Source: JASHPR01 sp963749145
GTDB taxonomy: Bacteria; Actinomycetota; Actinomycetes; Streptosporangiales; Streptosporangiaceae
Direction of reading: 5' to 3'
Assembly: GCA_963749145.1 (NCBI GenBank)
Contig: CAVVLN010000001.1
Location: forward strand, 1,550,001-1,614,000
Length of the DNA: 64,000 nucleotides
Shown piece after piece: positions 35,678 to 44,348 of the stretch. The translations under genes and the position numbers were made by a program. The notes under the pieces were generated by a model that worked only from the letters and a program-made list of their open reading frames with translations, had not been told where the DNA came from and ran no database searches. Numbering within the stretch: the stretch's first letter is position 1; each line of letters starts with the position of its first letter.

Positions 35678-38434
35678 TCACCGGGTCACGACGTTCGCGA
35701 TACGGCCGGGCACGACCACCAGCCGCTCGACCTCGGCCCCGCCGGTCAGCCGGGCGACGTCGGGGTGAGCGGCCACGATCGCGCGGATCTGGTCGGCGCC
35801 GGCGCCGGCCGGGACCTCGATCCGCAGCCGGGTCTTGCCGTTGACCTGGACCGGCAGCACGACGGTCGGCTCGGCGGCCAGCGCCGGGTCGGCCTCGGGG
35901 AACGGCGCGTCGGCGACGGACGCGGGGTGGCCGAGCCGGGCCCACAGTTCCTCGGCGATGTGCGGGGCGAGCGGCGCGACCATCAGCACCAGCGGCTCGG
36001 CGACCTCCCGGGGCAGCGTGCCCCGCGCGGCCGTGATCCGGGCCGCGTGGGTGAGCAGTTCCTGCAGCCGGGCGATCGCCAGGTTGAACCGCAGCGCGGC
36101 GAAGTTGCCGCGCACGGCCGCCACGGTCTGGTGCACACGGCGGCGGGTATCGCCGTCCGGCTCGCCGCCGTCCACGAGCAGGCCGCCGGTCCGCTCGTCC
36201 ACCATGGCCCGCCACAGCCGCTGCAGGAACCGGTACACCCCGGCCACGTCGTCGGTCTGCCAGGGCCGGTCGGCGTCCAGCGGGCCCATCGCCATCTCGT
36301 ACAGCCGCAGCGTGTCCGCGCCGTACGCGGCGAACATCTCGTCCGGGGTCACGCTGTTCTTCAGGGACTTGCCCATCTTCCCGCTCCGGCGGGTCACCGG
36401 CGCGCCCCGCCAGCTGTAGCCGCCGCCGAGCGCGACCTCGATCTCGGCGGCCGGGACGTACATCCCGCGCGCGTCGGTGAACGCGTCCGCGGTGATGTAG
36501 CCCTGGTTGACCAGCCGCCGGAAGGGCTCGCGGGTCGAGACGTGGCCGAGGTCGAACAGCACCTTGTGCCAGAACCTCGCGTACAGCAGGTGCAGCACGG
36601 CCTGCTCGGCGCCGCCCACGTACAGGTCGACGCCGCCGTCGCCCGGCGAGGCGCCCTCGGGCACCATCCAGTACCGCTCGTTGCGCGGGTCCGCGAACGC
36701 CGTGTCGTTGTCGGGGTCGAGGTAGCGCAGGTAGTACCAGCAGGATCCGGCCCACTGCGGCATCGTGTTCAGCTCGCGACGGTAGCGTTGCGGGCCCTGG
36801 CCCAGGTCCAGCGTGACCTCGGCCCAGCCCGGCGCCCGGGCCAGCGGCGGGACCGGCTCGTCGGACGGCCGGGCGGTGAAGTCGGTCAGCTCCGGCAGCG
36901 TGACCGGCAGCATGTCCTCGGGCAGCGCGACCGGCAGGCCGGCCGGGTCGTACACGATCGGGAACGGCTCGCCCCAGTACCGCTGCCGGGAGAACAGCCA
37001 GTCCCGCAGCCGGTAGGTCCGCTCGCGGTGCCCGTGCCCGGTGCGCTCCAGCCAGCCGACGGCGTCCGGCAGCGGCTCATAGGTGATCACCGGCAGGCCG
37101 AGGGCCTCGGCGAACTCCCGGTCCCGCTCGTCGTCGGCGGGCACCGCCATGATCGCCCCGGTGCCGTAGCCCATCAGCACGTAGTCAGCCAGGAAGACCG
37201 GGACCCGGGTCCCGGTGGCCGGGTTGACCGCGTGCCGGCCGGTGAACACCCCGGTCTTGTCGCGGCTGGTCAGCCGCTGCCGGTCACCGAGCGTCGCCGT
37301 GTGCTCCTGGTAGGCGCGCACCGCCCCGGCGGGCCGGGCGCCGCCGGACCGCCAGGACGGCGGGGTGCCCGGCGGCCATTCGCCGGCGGCCAGGGCGGCG
37401 GCGAGCGGGTGTTCGGGGGCCAGCACCAGGTAGGTGGCGCCGGGCAGGGTGTCCGGGCGGGTGGTGAACGCCGCGATGCGCAGGTCGCCGGGGCCGTCCA
37501 CGGCGAACGTGATGATCGCGCCGTCGCTCGCGCCGATCCAGTTCCGCTGCTGCTGCTTGATCGGCTCCGGCCAGTCCAGGCCGTCGAGGTCGGCCAGCAG
37601 CCGCTCGGCGTACGCGGTGATCCGCAGCATCCACTGCCGCAGCGGCCGCCGGTAGACCGGGTAGTTGCCGACCTCGCTGCGGCCCTCGGCGGTGACCTCC
37701 TCGTTGGCCAGCACCGTGCCCAGCCCCGGCGCCCAGTTCACCAGCCCCTCCCCCCGGTAGGCCAGCCGCCAGCCGTCCACGACCCGGCGCCGGGTCAGCT
37801 CGTCCAGCCCGGACCAGGGCCTGCCGTCCGGATTGGCCTCGCCCGCGGGCGAGCGCGTGCCGGCCTCGAACTCGGCGATCAGCTCGGTGACCGGCCGGGC
37901 CCGCTGCCGCGCGGCGTCGAACCAGCTGCCGAAGATTTGCAGGAAGATCCACTGGGTCCAGCGGTAGAACCGCGGGTCGGTGGTCGCGATCTCGCGCCGG
38001 GTGTCGTACCCGAGGCCCAGCCGGCGCAGCTGCCCGCGCATCGTCGCGATGTTGGCGGCCGCGGCGACCGCGGGATGCTGCCCCGTGCTGATCGCGTACT
38101 GCTCGGCGGGCAGCCCGAACGCGTCGTAGCCCTGCGGGTGCAGCACCGTGCGGCCGGTCATCCGCAGGAACCGGGCCGCCGCATCGGTGGCGATGTACCC
38201 GAGCGGGTGCCCGACGTGCAGCCCGGCGCCGCTCGGGTACGGGAAGAAGTCCAGGATGTAGGCCTTGGGCCGGCCCGCGGTCCGCTCGAACCCGGCCGCG
38301 AGCGACCCCACCGGGTTCGGGACCTGGAACGTTCCGTCCGCCTCCCACCTGGCCTGCCAGGCGCGCTCGATCTCGCCGGCCAGCCGCGCGTCGTAGCGGA
38401 ACGGCAGCTGGTCGCCTGGCTCGGGGCTGGTCAT
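35678..38434 (-). CDS. leuS: Leucyl-tRNA synthetase
   Basis: Class I synthetase of 918 residues. The HIGH-type signature is in YPSGAGLHVGHPLGY (about 72-86) and the KMSKS loop is KMGKSLKNSV, the accepted KMGKS variant. The CP1 editing domain lies in between and an anticodon-binding domain and C-terminal appendage end the protein. ATG at 38434 is preceded by GAGGAG. Intact and housekeeping. A long open frame on the opposite strand over this gene is only a GC-bias shadow. Confidence 0.97.
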   Translation of the reverse strand: MTSPEPGDQLPFRYDARLAGEIERAWQARWEADGTFQVPNPVGSLAAGFERTAGRPKAYILDFFPYPSGAGLHVGHPLGYIATDAAARFLRMTGRTVLHPQGYDAFGLPAEQYAISTGQHPAVAAAANIATMRGQLRRLGLGYDTRREIATTDPRFYRWTQWIFLQIFGSWFDAARQRARPVTELIAEFEAGTRSPAGEANPDGRPWSGLDELTRRRVVDGWRLAYRGEGLVNWAPGLGTVLANEEVTAEGRSEVGNYPVYRRPLRQWMLRITAYAERLLADLDGLDWPEPIKQQQRNWIGASDGAIITFAVDGPGDLRIAAFTTRPDTLPGATYLVLAPEHPLAAALAAGEWPPGTPPSWRSGGARPAGAVRAYQEHTATLGDRQRLTSRDKTGVFTGRHAVNPATGTRVPVFLADYVLMGYGTGAIMAVPADDERDREFAEALGLPVITYEPLPDAVGWLERTGHGHRERTYRLRDWLFSRQRYWGEPFPIVYDPAGLPVALPEDMLPVTLPELTDFTARPSDEPVPPLARAPGWAEVTLDLGQGPQRYRRELNTMPQWAGSCWYYLRYLDPDNDTAFADPRNERYWMVPEGASPGDGGVDLYVGGAEQAVLHLLYARFWHKVLFDLGHVSTREPFRRLVNQGYITADAFTDARGMYVPAAEIEVALGGGYSWRGAPVTRRSGKMGKSLKNSVTPDEMFAAYGADTLRLYEMAMGPLDADRPWQTDDVAGVYRFLQRLWRAMVDERTGGLLVDGGEPDGDTRRRVHQTVAAVRGNFAALRFNLAIARLQELLTHAARITAARGTLPREVAEPLVLMVAPLAPHIAEELWARLGHPASVADAPFPEADPALAAEPTVVLPVQVNGKTRLRIEVPAGAGADQIRAIVAAHPDVARLTGGAEVERLVVVPGRIANVVTR

Positions 38435-38466
38435 CGGGGGCTCCTCACGGGACAGGCCGGCGCGCC

Positions 38467-39843
38467 TCAGATCGCCTTGCCGGGGTTGAGCAGGCCGTCC
38501 GGGTCCAGCGCGGCCTTGATCGCGCGGTGCACGGCCATCGACTCCTCGCCGAGCTCGGCGGCCAGCCAGCGCCGCTTGATGACGCCGACGCCGTGCTCGC
38601 CGGTCAGCGTGCCGCCGAGGTCGAGCGCGGCCCGGAACACCTCGTCGGCGGCGGCCCAGACCTGGTCGGGCACGGTGCCGCCCGGCTGGCGGTCGAAGAC
38701 GAACACCGGGTGCAGGTTGCCGTCACCGGCGTGGGCCACGGTGGCGATCAGGACGCCGTGCCGCGCGGCCGCCCGCTCGATGCGCTCGACCATGTCCGGC
38801 AGCCGGGACCGCGGCACGCACACGTCCTCGACCAGCGTCGCGCCGAGCCGTTCGGTGGCCCCGTGGGCCAGGCGGCGGATGTCGAGCAGCTGCCGCGACT
38901 CCGCCTCGCTGCCCGACACGTCGGCCAGCAGCGCGCCGTGCTCCAGGCACACCGCCCGCATCAGCGCGACCCGGCCCGCCGCGTCGTCGCTGTCGCTCTG
39001 GGCGATCAGCAGCGCCTGGACCGCCTCGCCGAAGCCGAGGTGCTTCCAGTCGTCGATCGCGCGCAGGGTGACCCGGTCCAGCAGCTCGAGCAGGCTGGGC
39101 TGCAGCCGGGCCTGCAGGATCGCGGTCACCGCGCGGGCCGCCGCGCCGAAGCCGGGGAAGCTCGCGGCGAGCGTGACCGGCGGCTGGGCGGGCCGCGGCC
39201 GCAGCCGCAGGGTGGCCGAGGTGATGATCCCCAGCGTCCCCTCCGACCCGACCAACAGGCTGGTGAGGTCGTAGCCGGCCACGCCCTTGACCGTCCGGCG
39301 GCCGGTGCGCAGCACCCGGCCGCCGGCCAGCACCGCCTCCAGCCCGAGCACGGCGTCCCGGGTGACGCCGTATTTCACGCAGCGCAGCCCGCCCGCGTTG
39401 GTGGCCAGGTTCCCGCCGATCGTCGAGATCTCGTAGCTGGACGGGTCGGGCGGGTACATCAGCCCGTGCGCGGCGGCGGCGCGGTCCAGGTCGGCGTTGA
39501 GCACGCCGGCCTCGGCGACGGCCAGCTCGTTCACCGGGTCGAGCTCGAGGATCCGGTCCATCCGGGCCAGCGAGACGATCACGCAGCCGTCGATCGCGGT
39601 CGCGCCGCCCGCCAGGCCGGTGCCGCCGCCGCGCGGCACCACCGGGACCTGGTGCCGGCTGGCCCAGCGCAGCGTGGCGGCCACCTCGCCGGTGCCGCGC
39701 GCCGGCACCACGGCGCGGGCCTGGCCCGGCGGCACCACCGCCGCCGCCTCGTCCCTGGCGTAGGCGTCGATGATGTCCGGATCGGTGATCACCCGGCCGG
39801 CGGGCAGGGCCGCGGCCAGCTCCTCGAGGTCGTCGGCCAACAC
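38467..39843 (-). CDS. FAD-linked oxidase, GlcD / D-lactate dehydrogenase type
   Basis: 458 residues. The FAD_binding_4 domain has VPVVPRGGGTGLAGGA and PPDPSSYEISTIGGNLATNA; the C-terminal FAD-oxidase domain ends with TGEHGVGVIKRRWLAAELG. Such enzymes oxidise glycolate, D-lactate or D-2-hydroxyglutarate with electrons passed to the respiratory chain. There are no GlcE/GlcF partners here, so a single-subunit D-lactate or 2-hydroxyacid dehydrogenase is favoured. GTG start at 39843; divergent from a methyltransferase. Confidence 0.86.
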   Translation of the reverse strand: MLADDLEELAAALPAGRVITDPDIIDAYARDEAAAVVPPGQARAVVPARGTGEVAATLRWASRHQVPVVPRGGGTGLAGGATAIDGCVIVSLARMDRILELDPVNELAVAEAGVLNADLDRAAAAHGLMYPPDPSSYEISTIGGNLATNAGGLRCVKYGVTRDAVLGLEAVLAGGRVLRTGRRTVKGVAGYDLTSLLVGSEGTLGIITSATLRLRPRPAQPPVTLAASFPGFGAAARAVTAILQARLQPSLLELLDRVTLRAIDDWKHLGFGEAVQALLIAQSDSDDAAGRVALMRAVCLEHGALLADVSGSEAESRQLLDIRRLAHGATERLGATLVEDVCVPRSRLPDMVERIERAAARHGVLIATVAHAGDGNLHPVFVFDRQPGGTVPDQVWAAADEVFRAALDLGGTLTGEHGVGVIKRRWLAAELGEESMAVHRAIKAALDPDGLLNPGKAI

Positions 39844-39939
39844 GGCGCCAGCCTAGCCAGGCCTGTCACCTCGCCGACGCCAGCCGCTAGCGCCCCGCCC
39901 CCCGCCCCGCCCGCCCCGGGCGTCGGTTAGCGTGCCGGT

Positions 39940-40728
39940 GTGACCAGCCGCGCGGAGCGTTCGATGTCGTTCGGGACCATCGCCGATGACTACGACCGGC
40001 TCCGCCCGCCGCCGCCGGAGGCCGCGGTCGACTGGCTGTTGCCCGCGGGCTGCCGGGTGGCCGTCGACGTGGCCGCGGGCACCGGGCTGCTGTCCCGGGC
40101 CCTGGCCGCCAAGGTTGACCGCGTTATCGCCGTCGAGCCGGACGAGCGGATGGCGGCCGTGCTGCGGGCCCGGTCCCCGCGGGTCGAGGTCGTCCGGGGC
40201 CGGGGCGAGGCGATACCGCTGCCCGACGCCAGCGCCGACGGCGTGTTCATCTCCTCGGCGTGGCACTGGATGGACCCGCAGCAGGCGGCGGCCGAGATCG
40301 CGCGGGTGCTGCGCGACGGCGGCCGCTTCGGCCTGATCTGGACCGGCCGCGACCGCGAGACCGGCTGGGTGCGCGACCTCGACGAGTTCGTCCGCGACGC
40401 GGCCCGGCCCGCAGGCGCCGGGCCGGACGACGCCGGGCCCGACCACACCCGGCCGCGCGGCGGGCGAGGCCGCCAGATCACGGTGCCCGGCGAGCTGTTC
40501 GGCAACATCGAGACCGCCTCGTTCACGTTCTCCCGCGCGATGACGCTCGTCGACGTGGTCGGCATGCTGGCCACCTACAGCCGGGTCATCACCGCGAGCC
40601 CGGCGGAGCGGGCGGAGGGGCTCGCCCGGGCCCGGGCCGGGATCGGGCAGCGGTTCGGCGGCGCGGACGAGATCGACGTGCCGATGCGGTCGTGGTGCTG
40701 GCGCGCCGACCGGGCGGCCCGGCACTGA
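39940..40728 (+). CDS. Class I SAM-dependent methyltransferase
   Basis: 262 residues of the UbiE/Methyltransf_11 type. Motif I is VDVAAGTGLLSRALAAKV (about 45-62), the acidic residue VEPDE follows, and motif IV is near GVFISSAWHWMDPQQAA. The start GTG 39940 keeps the conserved RAERSMSFGTIADDYDRLRP opening; ATG 39964 is an alternative. Substrate unknown. It is followed by a block of tandem repeats rather than a gene. Confidence 0.8.
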   Translation: MTSRAERSMSFGTIADDYDRLRPPPPEAAVDWLLPAGCRVAVDVAAGTGLLSRALAAKVDRVIAVEPDERMAAVLRARSPRVEVVRGRGEAIPLPDASADGVFISSAWHWMDPQQAAAEIARVLRDGGRFGLIWTGRDRETGWVRDLDEFVRDAARPAGAGPDDAGPDHTRPRGGRGRQITVPGELFGNIETASFTFSRAMTLVDVVGMLATYSRVITASPAERAEGLARARAGIGQRFGGADEIDVPMRSWCWRADRAARH

Positions 40729-40732
40729 CGGG

Positions 40733-40827
40733 GAGCGAGCCGGACAACGCCGCGACACCAGAGCGAGCCGGACAGCGCCGCGACACCAGAGCGAGCCGGG
40801 GCAGCGCCGCGACACGAGAGCGACCCG
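40733..40827. repeat. 28-bp tandem repeat, about 3.3 copies
   Basis: Units beginning AGCGAGCCGGACAACGCCGC repeat at 28-29 bp with few differences, starting a few bases after the methyltransferase stop. No start codon or family-like protein spans them. Confidence 0.82.
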
Positions 40828-40849
40828 GCCCGCCTTGGGATGCGAGCCG

Positions 40850-40985
40850 GCGGGCCTGCAGGCCCTCCCCCCAATGAGCCTGCAGGCCCACCTCCCCCGG
40901 GCTCAGCCGCCTGCGGGCCCTCCCCCCAGCGAGCCCGCGGGCGACTCCCCCGGCTTGAGCGCCAGCAGGCCCGCCCCCCGCCCGC
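40850..40985. repeat. Imperfect GC-rich repeats (GCCTGCAGGCC / CCTCCCCC motifs)
   Basis: Alternating GCCTGCAGGCC- and GAGCCCGCGGGC-like palindromes with CCTCCCCCCA spacers repeat about every 45 bases. With the 28-bp block they fill the ~275-base gap between two convergent genes and could form hairpins ending both transcripts. Confidence 0.55.
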
Positions 40986-41005
40986 GGGCCTGCGAGCGCC
41001 GCCCC

Positions 41006-42013
41006 TTACCCGGTGCGCCGGCCGAGCCGGGCCTTGGTGGCCTCGACGTCCATGCCGTGCAGCCGGAGCAGGTTCTCGCCCAGGATCTTCCGCTTGGCCT
41101 GCTCGGTCAGCTGCGGATACCCGTAGCCCGCGCAGAGATCCTCCGGGATCTGGAAGTCCATGAACGCCCGCAGCGCCCACTGCGGGTGGAAGATCGGCGC
41201 CTCGGAGCCATAAATAATCTTGTCTTCGCCGCACCAGAACAGCAGCTTGCCGAGGATCTCGGCGAACATCCGCGGCGCGCGGACCAGGAAGTTGATGGTC
41301 GCCGCGATCGAGGCGTACAGGTTCGGGTACCGGATCAGCTGCCAGCAGGTCTCGTCCAGGAACGGCAGCCCGACGTGGAAGATCACGAAGTTGATGTCGG
41401 GGAAGTTGGCCGCGGCGCCGTCCATGTCCCAGGTCTGGGTGTGCTCGATCGGCTGGGGGCCAAGTGGCACGCCCTTGTGCACCCCGATCAGGTTGACCCC
41501 CAGTTCCCGGGCCTTCTCGAAGACCGGGAACGCCACCTGCGGGTCGTCCATCCGCCACGGGTAGGGCGACCCGTAGTCGTAGCGCACGTTGTAGAACTTG
41601 AACGCCTTCGCGCCGAACTCGCCGACCTGCCGCTCCATCAGGTCGAGCGCCCGGCGCCCCTCGAGCGGGTTCACCGAGCCCCAGAAGATGGTCCGGTCCG
41701 GGTCACGGCTGGCCAGGTCGGCGCATTCCTCCCAGGGCGACAGGCCGTCGCGGAACAGGTCGGTCAGCGGCAGCGGCATCGCCACGAGCATGTCGGTGTC
41801 GGATTCCTCGTAGACCATCTTGCGGATGTCGCCCACGGTCCACTGGCGCAGGAACTCCTCGGGCGGCAGCTTCGGCTGGTCGTCAGGCGTCAGCGCGTTG
41901 TGGAACGCGTAGAGATGGTTGTCGAACATCAGGCCGGGCTGGCCGAGCGCGTTCTTCGGGTCGAAGTTGAAGATGTGCGCGACGCAGTCGAACACGAAGG
42001 CGTCATCGATCAT
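41006..42013 (-). CDS. Amidohydrolase-2 family protein (decarboxylase/hydrolase-like)
   Basis: 335 residues of the amidohydrolase TIM barrel. Later motifs are clear: AFKFYNVRYDYG, NLIGVHKGVP, NFVIFHVGLPFLDE and IIYGSEAPIFHPQWALRAFM. The first strand reads FDCVAHIFNF where most members have DxHxH, and the final Asp is Glu in GSEAP, so metal binding may be unusual. Relatives act on carboxylated or lactone ring products. It overlaps the DUF59 gene (ATGA) and is divergent, through that gene, from an IclR regulator. Confidence 0.8.
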   Translation of the reverse strand: MIDDAFVFDCVAHIFNFDPKNALGQPGLMFDNHLYAFHNALTPDDQPKLPPEEFLRQWTVGDIRKMVYEESDTDMLVAMPLPLTDLFRDGLSPWEECADLASRDPDRTIFWGSVNPLEGRRALDLMERQVGEFGAKAFKFYNVRYDYGSPYPWRMDDPQVAFPVFEKARELGVNLIGVHKGVPLGPQPIEHTQTWDMDGAAANFPDINFVIFHVGLPFLDETCWQLIRYPNLYASIAATINFLVRAPRMFAEILGKLLFWCGEDKIIYGSEAPIFHPQWALRAFMDFQIPEDLCAGYGYPQLTEQAKRKILGENLLRLHGMDVEATKARLGRRTG

Positions 42014-42387
42014 GGCGGATCACCCTCCTGGTGTGCGGCCACGTAAGCGCCGCGGTCGGGCACCTGCGCGGGCGGCGGCAGGAACCGCAGCAGGCCGGCC
42101 GCCCGTGGGGACAGCCGGTCGGTGGTCCATGCCTCGTCCCAGACGATCTCCACGTCGGCCGTGGCCACGCCGGGCTGGGCCTCGATCCGCTCCTTGATCT
42201 CGGTCAGCACCCGGGCCGCGAACGGGCACCAGCCGGACGTCAGCAGCAGTTCCACGCGGACCTCGCCGCCGGTCTGGCGCACCGAGCGGACCAGGCCCAT
42301 GTCAACGACCGATATGCCCTTTTCGCGACAACACGGGTCATAGACGTCACTGAGCGCGTCCATGGCCCACCGAGGTGCGTCGGACAT
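42010..42387 (-). CDS. Metal-sulfur cluster assembly factor (DUF59/MIP18, PaaD-like)
   Basis: 125 residues. The DUF59 pattern is YDPCCREKGISVVDMGLVRSV (shortened: DP..I.VVDMGLV) and TSGWCPFAARVLTEIKERIE. Members help insert Fe-S clusters or act beside ring-hydroxylating or hydrolytic enzymes. Here it is translationally coupled to the amidohydrolase, suggesting a client relationship with that enzyme, unless a missing oxygenase was the original partner. Confidence 0.8.
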   Translation of the reverse strand: MSDAPRWAMDALSDVYDPCCREKGISVVDMGLVRSVRQTGGEVRVELLLTSGWCPFAARVLTEIKERIEAQPGVATADVEIVWDEAWTTDRLSPRAAGLLRFLPPPAQVPDRGAYVAAHQEGDPP

Positions 42388-42507
42388 GCGGACATCGTCG
42401 GCCGGCGCCGCGCGAGGGCGGAACCCCCCGAAATTTCACATGCTGAACGAGGACGGGGATGGCCGAGGCGGTTCCCCGGCGCGGCCAGGCGCGGCATCCT
42501 AGGAAGA

Positions 42508-43278
42508 GTGAGAGCCCAGGGTGAAGAGCCCGGCGACCTCATCCGCAGCGTGTCCCGCGCCCTGCGGATCATCGAGGAGGTCTCCGGCTCACCACGCCCG
42601 CTGCCGGTGAAGGTGATCGCCCGCCGGTGCCAGCTCAACCTGTCCACGACCTATCACCTGGTCCGCACGCTGTGTTACGAGGGTTACCTGGTACGGCTGC
42701 CCGACGGGGGATATCTCGCTGGGTCCGAGGTGGCCGGGCGCTTCCACGACGTGATGGGCTCGCTGAACCGGCCGTCCCGGGCCCGGGCCGTGCTCCGCCA
42801 CCTGGCCGACGTCACCGGGCACAGCGCCTACCTGGCCTGCATCTCCGGCGGCCGGCTGATGGTCGTGGACGTGATCGAGGGCGCGCAGTCACCCTGGCTG
42901 GAGGACCTGCAGCCCGGCCTCGAGACCGCCGCGCACGCGACCGCGGTGGGCAAGGCGCTGCTGACCACGCTGCCCGGGCGGGCCCGCAGCAGGCTGCTCA
43001 GGGAGCACGGCATGCGCCCGTTCACCCCGAACACGGTCACCGAGCTCGGCCAGATCGAGTACGAGCTGGGCCAGATGCGGCCCGGCGACATGGTCATCGA
43101 ACACGGGCAGTTCCGCGACGAGGTGTGCTGCGCGGGCGTGGCCATCCGCGGCCATGACGGCGGCTGGTGGTCGGTTGGCTCGACGGCTCGCGGGCTCAGC
43201 CTGCCGGGACCGCTGCTGGCCGAGTTGCGGGTGGCCGCGGCCGACCTGGCCCGGGCCGGATCCGATCAGCTGTCGTAA
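42508..43278 (+). CDS. IclR-family transcriptional regulator
   Basis: 256 residues from GTG at 42508 with AGGAAG upstream. A winged HTH (about 12-75; KVIARRCQLNLSTTYHLVRT) is followed by the IclR ligand domain with AAHATAVGKALL and GVAIRGHDGG. Divergent from the amidohydrolase/DUF59 operon across 120 bases and therefore its likely regulator, responding to an aromatic or related acid. The 3' end overlaps the GH16 gene's end by 13 bases. Confidence 0.87.
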   Translation: MRAQGEEPGDLIRSVSRALRIIEEVSGSPRPLPVKVIARRCQLNLSTTYHLVRTLCYEGYLVRLPDGGYLAGSEVAGRFHDVMGSLNRPSRARAVLRHLADVTGHSAYLACISGGRLMVVDVIEGAQSPWLEDLQPGLETAAHATAVGKALLTTLPGRARSRLLREHGMRPFTPNTVTELGQIEYELGQMRPGDMVIEHGQFRDEVCCAGVAIRGHDGGWWSVGSTARGLSLPGPLLAELRVAAADLARAGSDQLS

Positions 43279-44172
43279 ACCGTGACGTAGCGGACCCGCA
43301 TCGTCGCGCCCGTGGTGGTGTGGCTCGTGGGAGTGCTGCATCCGCACCGCTCGTCGGGGTACTGGCCGCCGATCGCCAGGTCAAGAATGATCGAGAAGCC
43401 GTGGTTGACGGCGGTGTCCCAGGTCTGGGCTCCGACCTGGCTCTCGGTCACGCTGAAGAACTCGCTGCCGTTGACGTACCAGCGGATCTGCTCGTCGGCG
43501 GGATCACGCCGGTCGACGATCACGCTGTACACCTGAGAGCCGGACTGGCAGCCGGGGCACGCCCGCAACCCGCTCGACAGGCCCGTGTGCTCGTGGCAGG
43601 GCCCGAGCGTCCCGTCGGGATTGTGCTGGCTGAGATTCCCGCAGTGGAAGGCCCCCGAGTGGTCACTCAGCCCGTTGACGTCCTCCAGGATGTCGATCTC
43701 TCCGTGCAGCCGGCGATGAGCCGGGCCCGAGCATCCAGAAGGCGGGCCAGTAACCGAGGCCATCCGCCGGGTCTGGCTGTGCTACGGAGGCGCTGACCTT
43801 CATCTCGCCGCCGGCGGGCGCGGCGAAGTCCTGCGTGGTCTCGATCCGGCCCGAGGTCCAGTGGTTGCGCTGGTAGAGCGCCGTGATATCGAGATTCCCG
43901 GCACCGTCGAGATGAACATTAGCCGGGGAATCGGTCATGGTCTCGACTTCGCCATTACCGAATACGCCATAGCCCGTCTGGTATTTCCAGTACCTGGTGT
44001 TGACGCCGCTCCCCGCCGGACCCGCGAAATTCACCGACCAGACCTTTGTCCACGACACGACGCTGCTACCGGATGCCGGCGCGGCCACGCAGCCTGCGAC
44101 GCCGGTTGCGGTTGCTAAGAGGCACATCACGCCGACGAGGAGCGATATCTGGCGTGAGGTACCTCGGCGCAC
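43266..44172 (-). pseudogene. GH16 lipoprotein (laminarinase/lichenase-type), single frameshift
   Basis: GTG at 44172 with GGGGGAAGG upstream opens a lipoprotein signal (LLATATGVAGC, Cys28). A GH16 jelly roll follows: NTRYWKYQTGYGVFGNGEVE, GRIETTQDFAAPAGGEMKVS, YWPAFWMLG. Near 43702-43708 one base is missing, and the catalytic motif GEIDILEDVNG and the end MRVRYVTVYDS lie in the next frame. The three active-site acidic residues are all present. Either a recent mutation or a read error. It would cut beta-1,3/1,4-glucans on the cell surface and lies beside GT2 synthases that may make such a polymer. Confidence 0.75.
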
Positions 44173-44348
44173 GACCTTCCCCCTTTTGGGCTTGCTCGCA
44201 CCTTTTCCAAGCTGCGACAAGCCGAGGCTCGGATATTCTCGCAGGCCAGCATAGCAAAGCTTCTGAAAGAGTCGCTCCGATCGCAACTCATCGCGTTGTC
44301 ATATTGTCCGCTCACGGCACCCTATGCGGCACAGAGGGGCTCTGTGCA

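Noticed and set aside
35765..39274. 1169-codon open frame on the plus strand over leuS and the GlcD-like gene
   Set aside because: Antisense to two well-conserved genes; composition is Gly/Arg/Val/Gln-rich low complexity, the usual shadow of high GC3 coding sequence.
40733..40985. Possible CRISPR array
   Set aside because: Repeats are directly adjacent without unique spacers and there are no cas genes.
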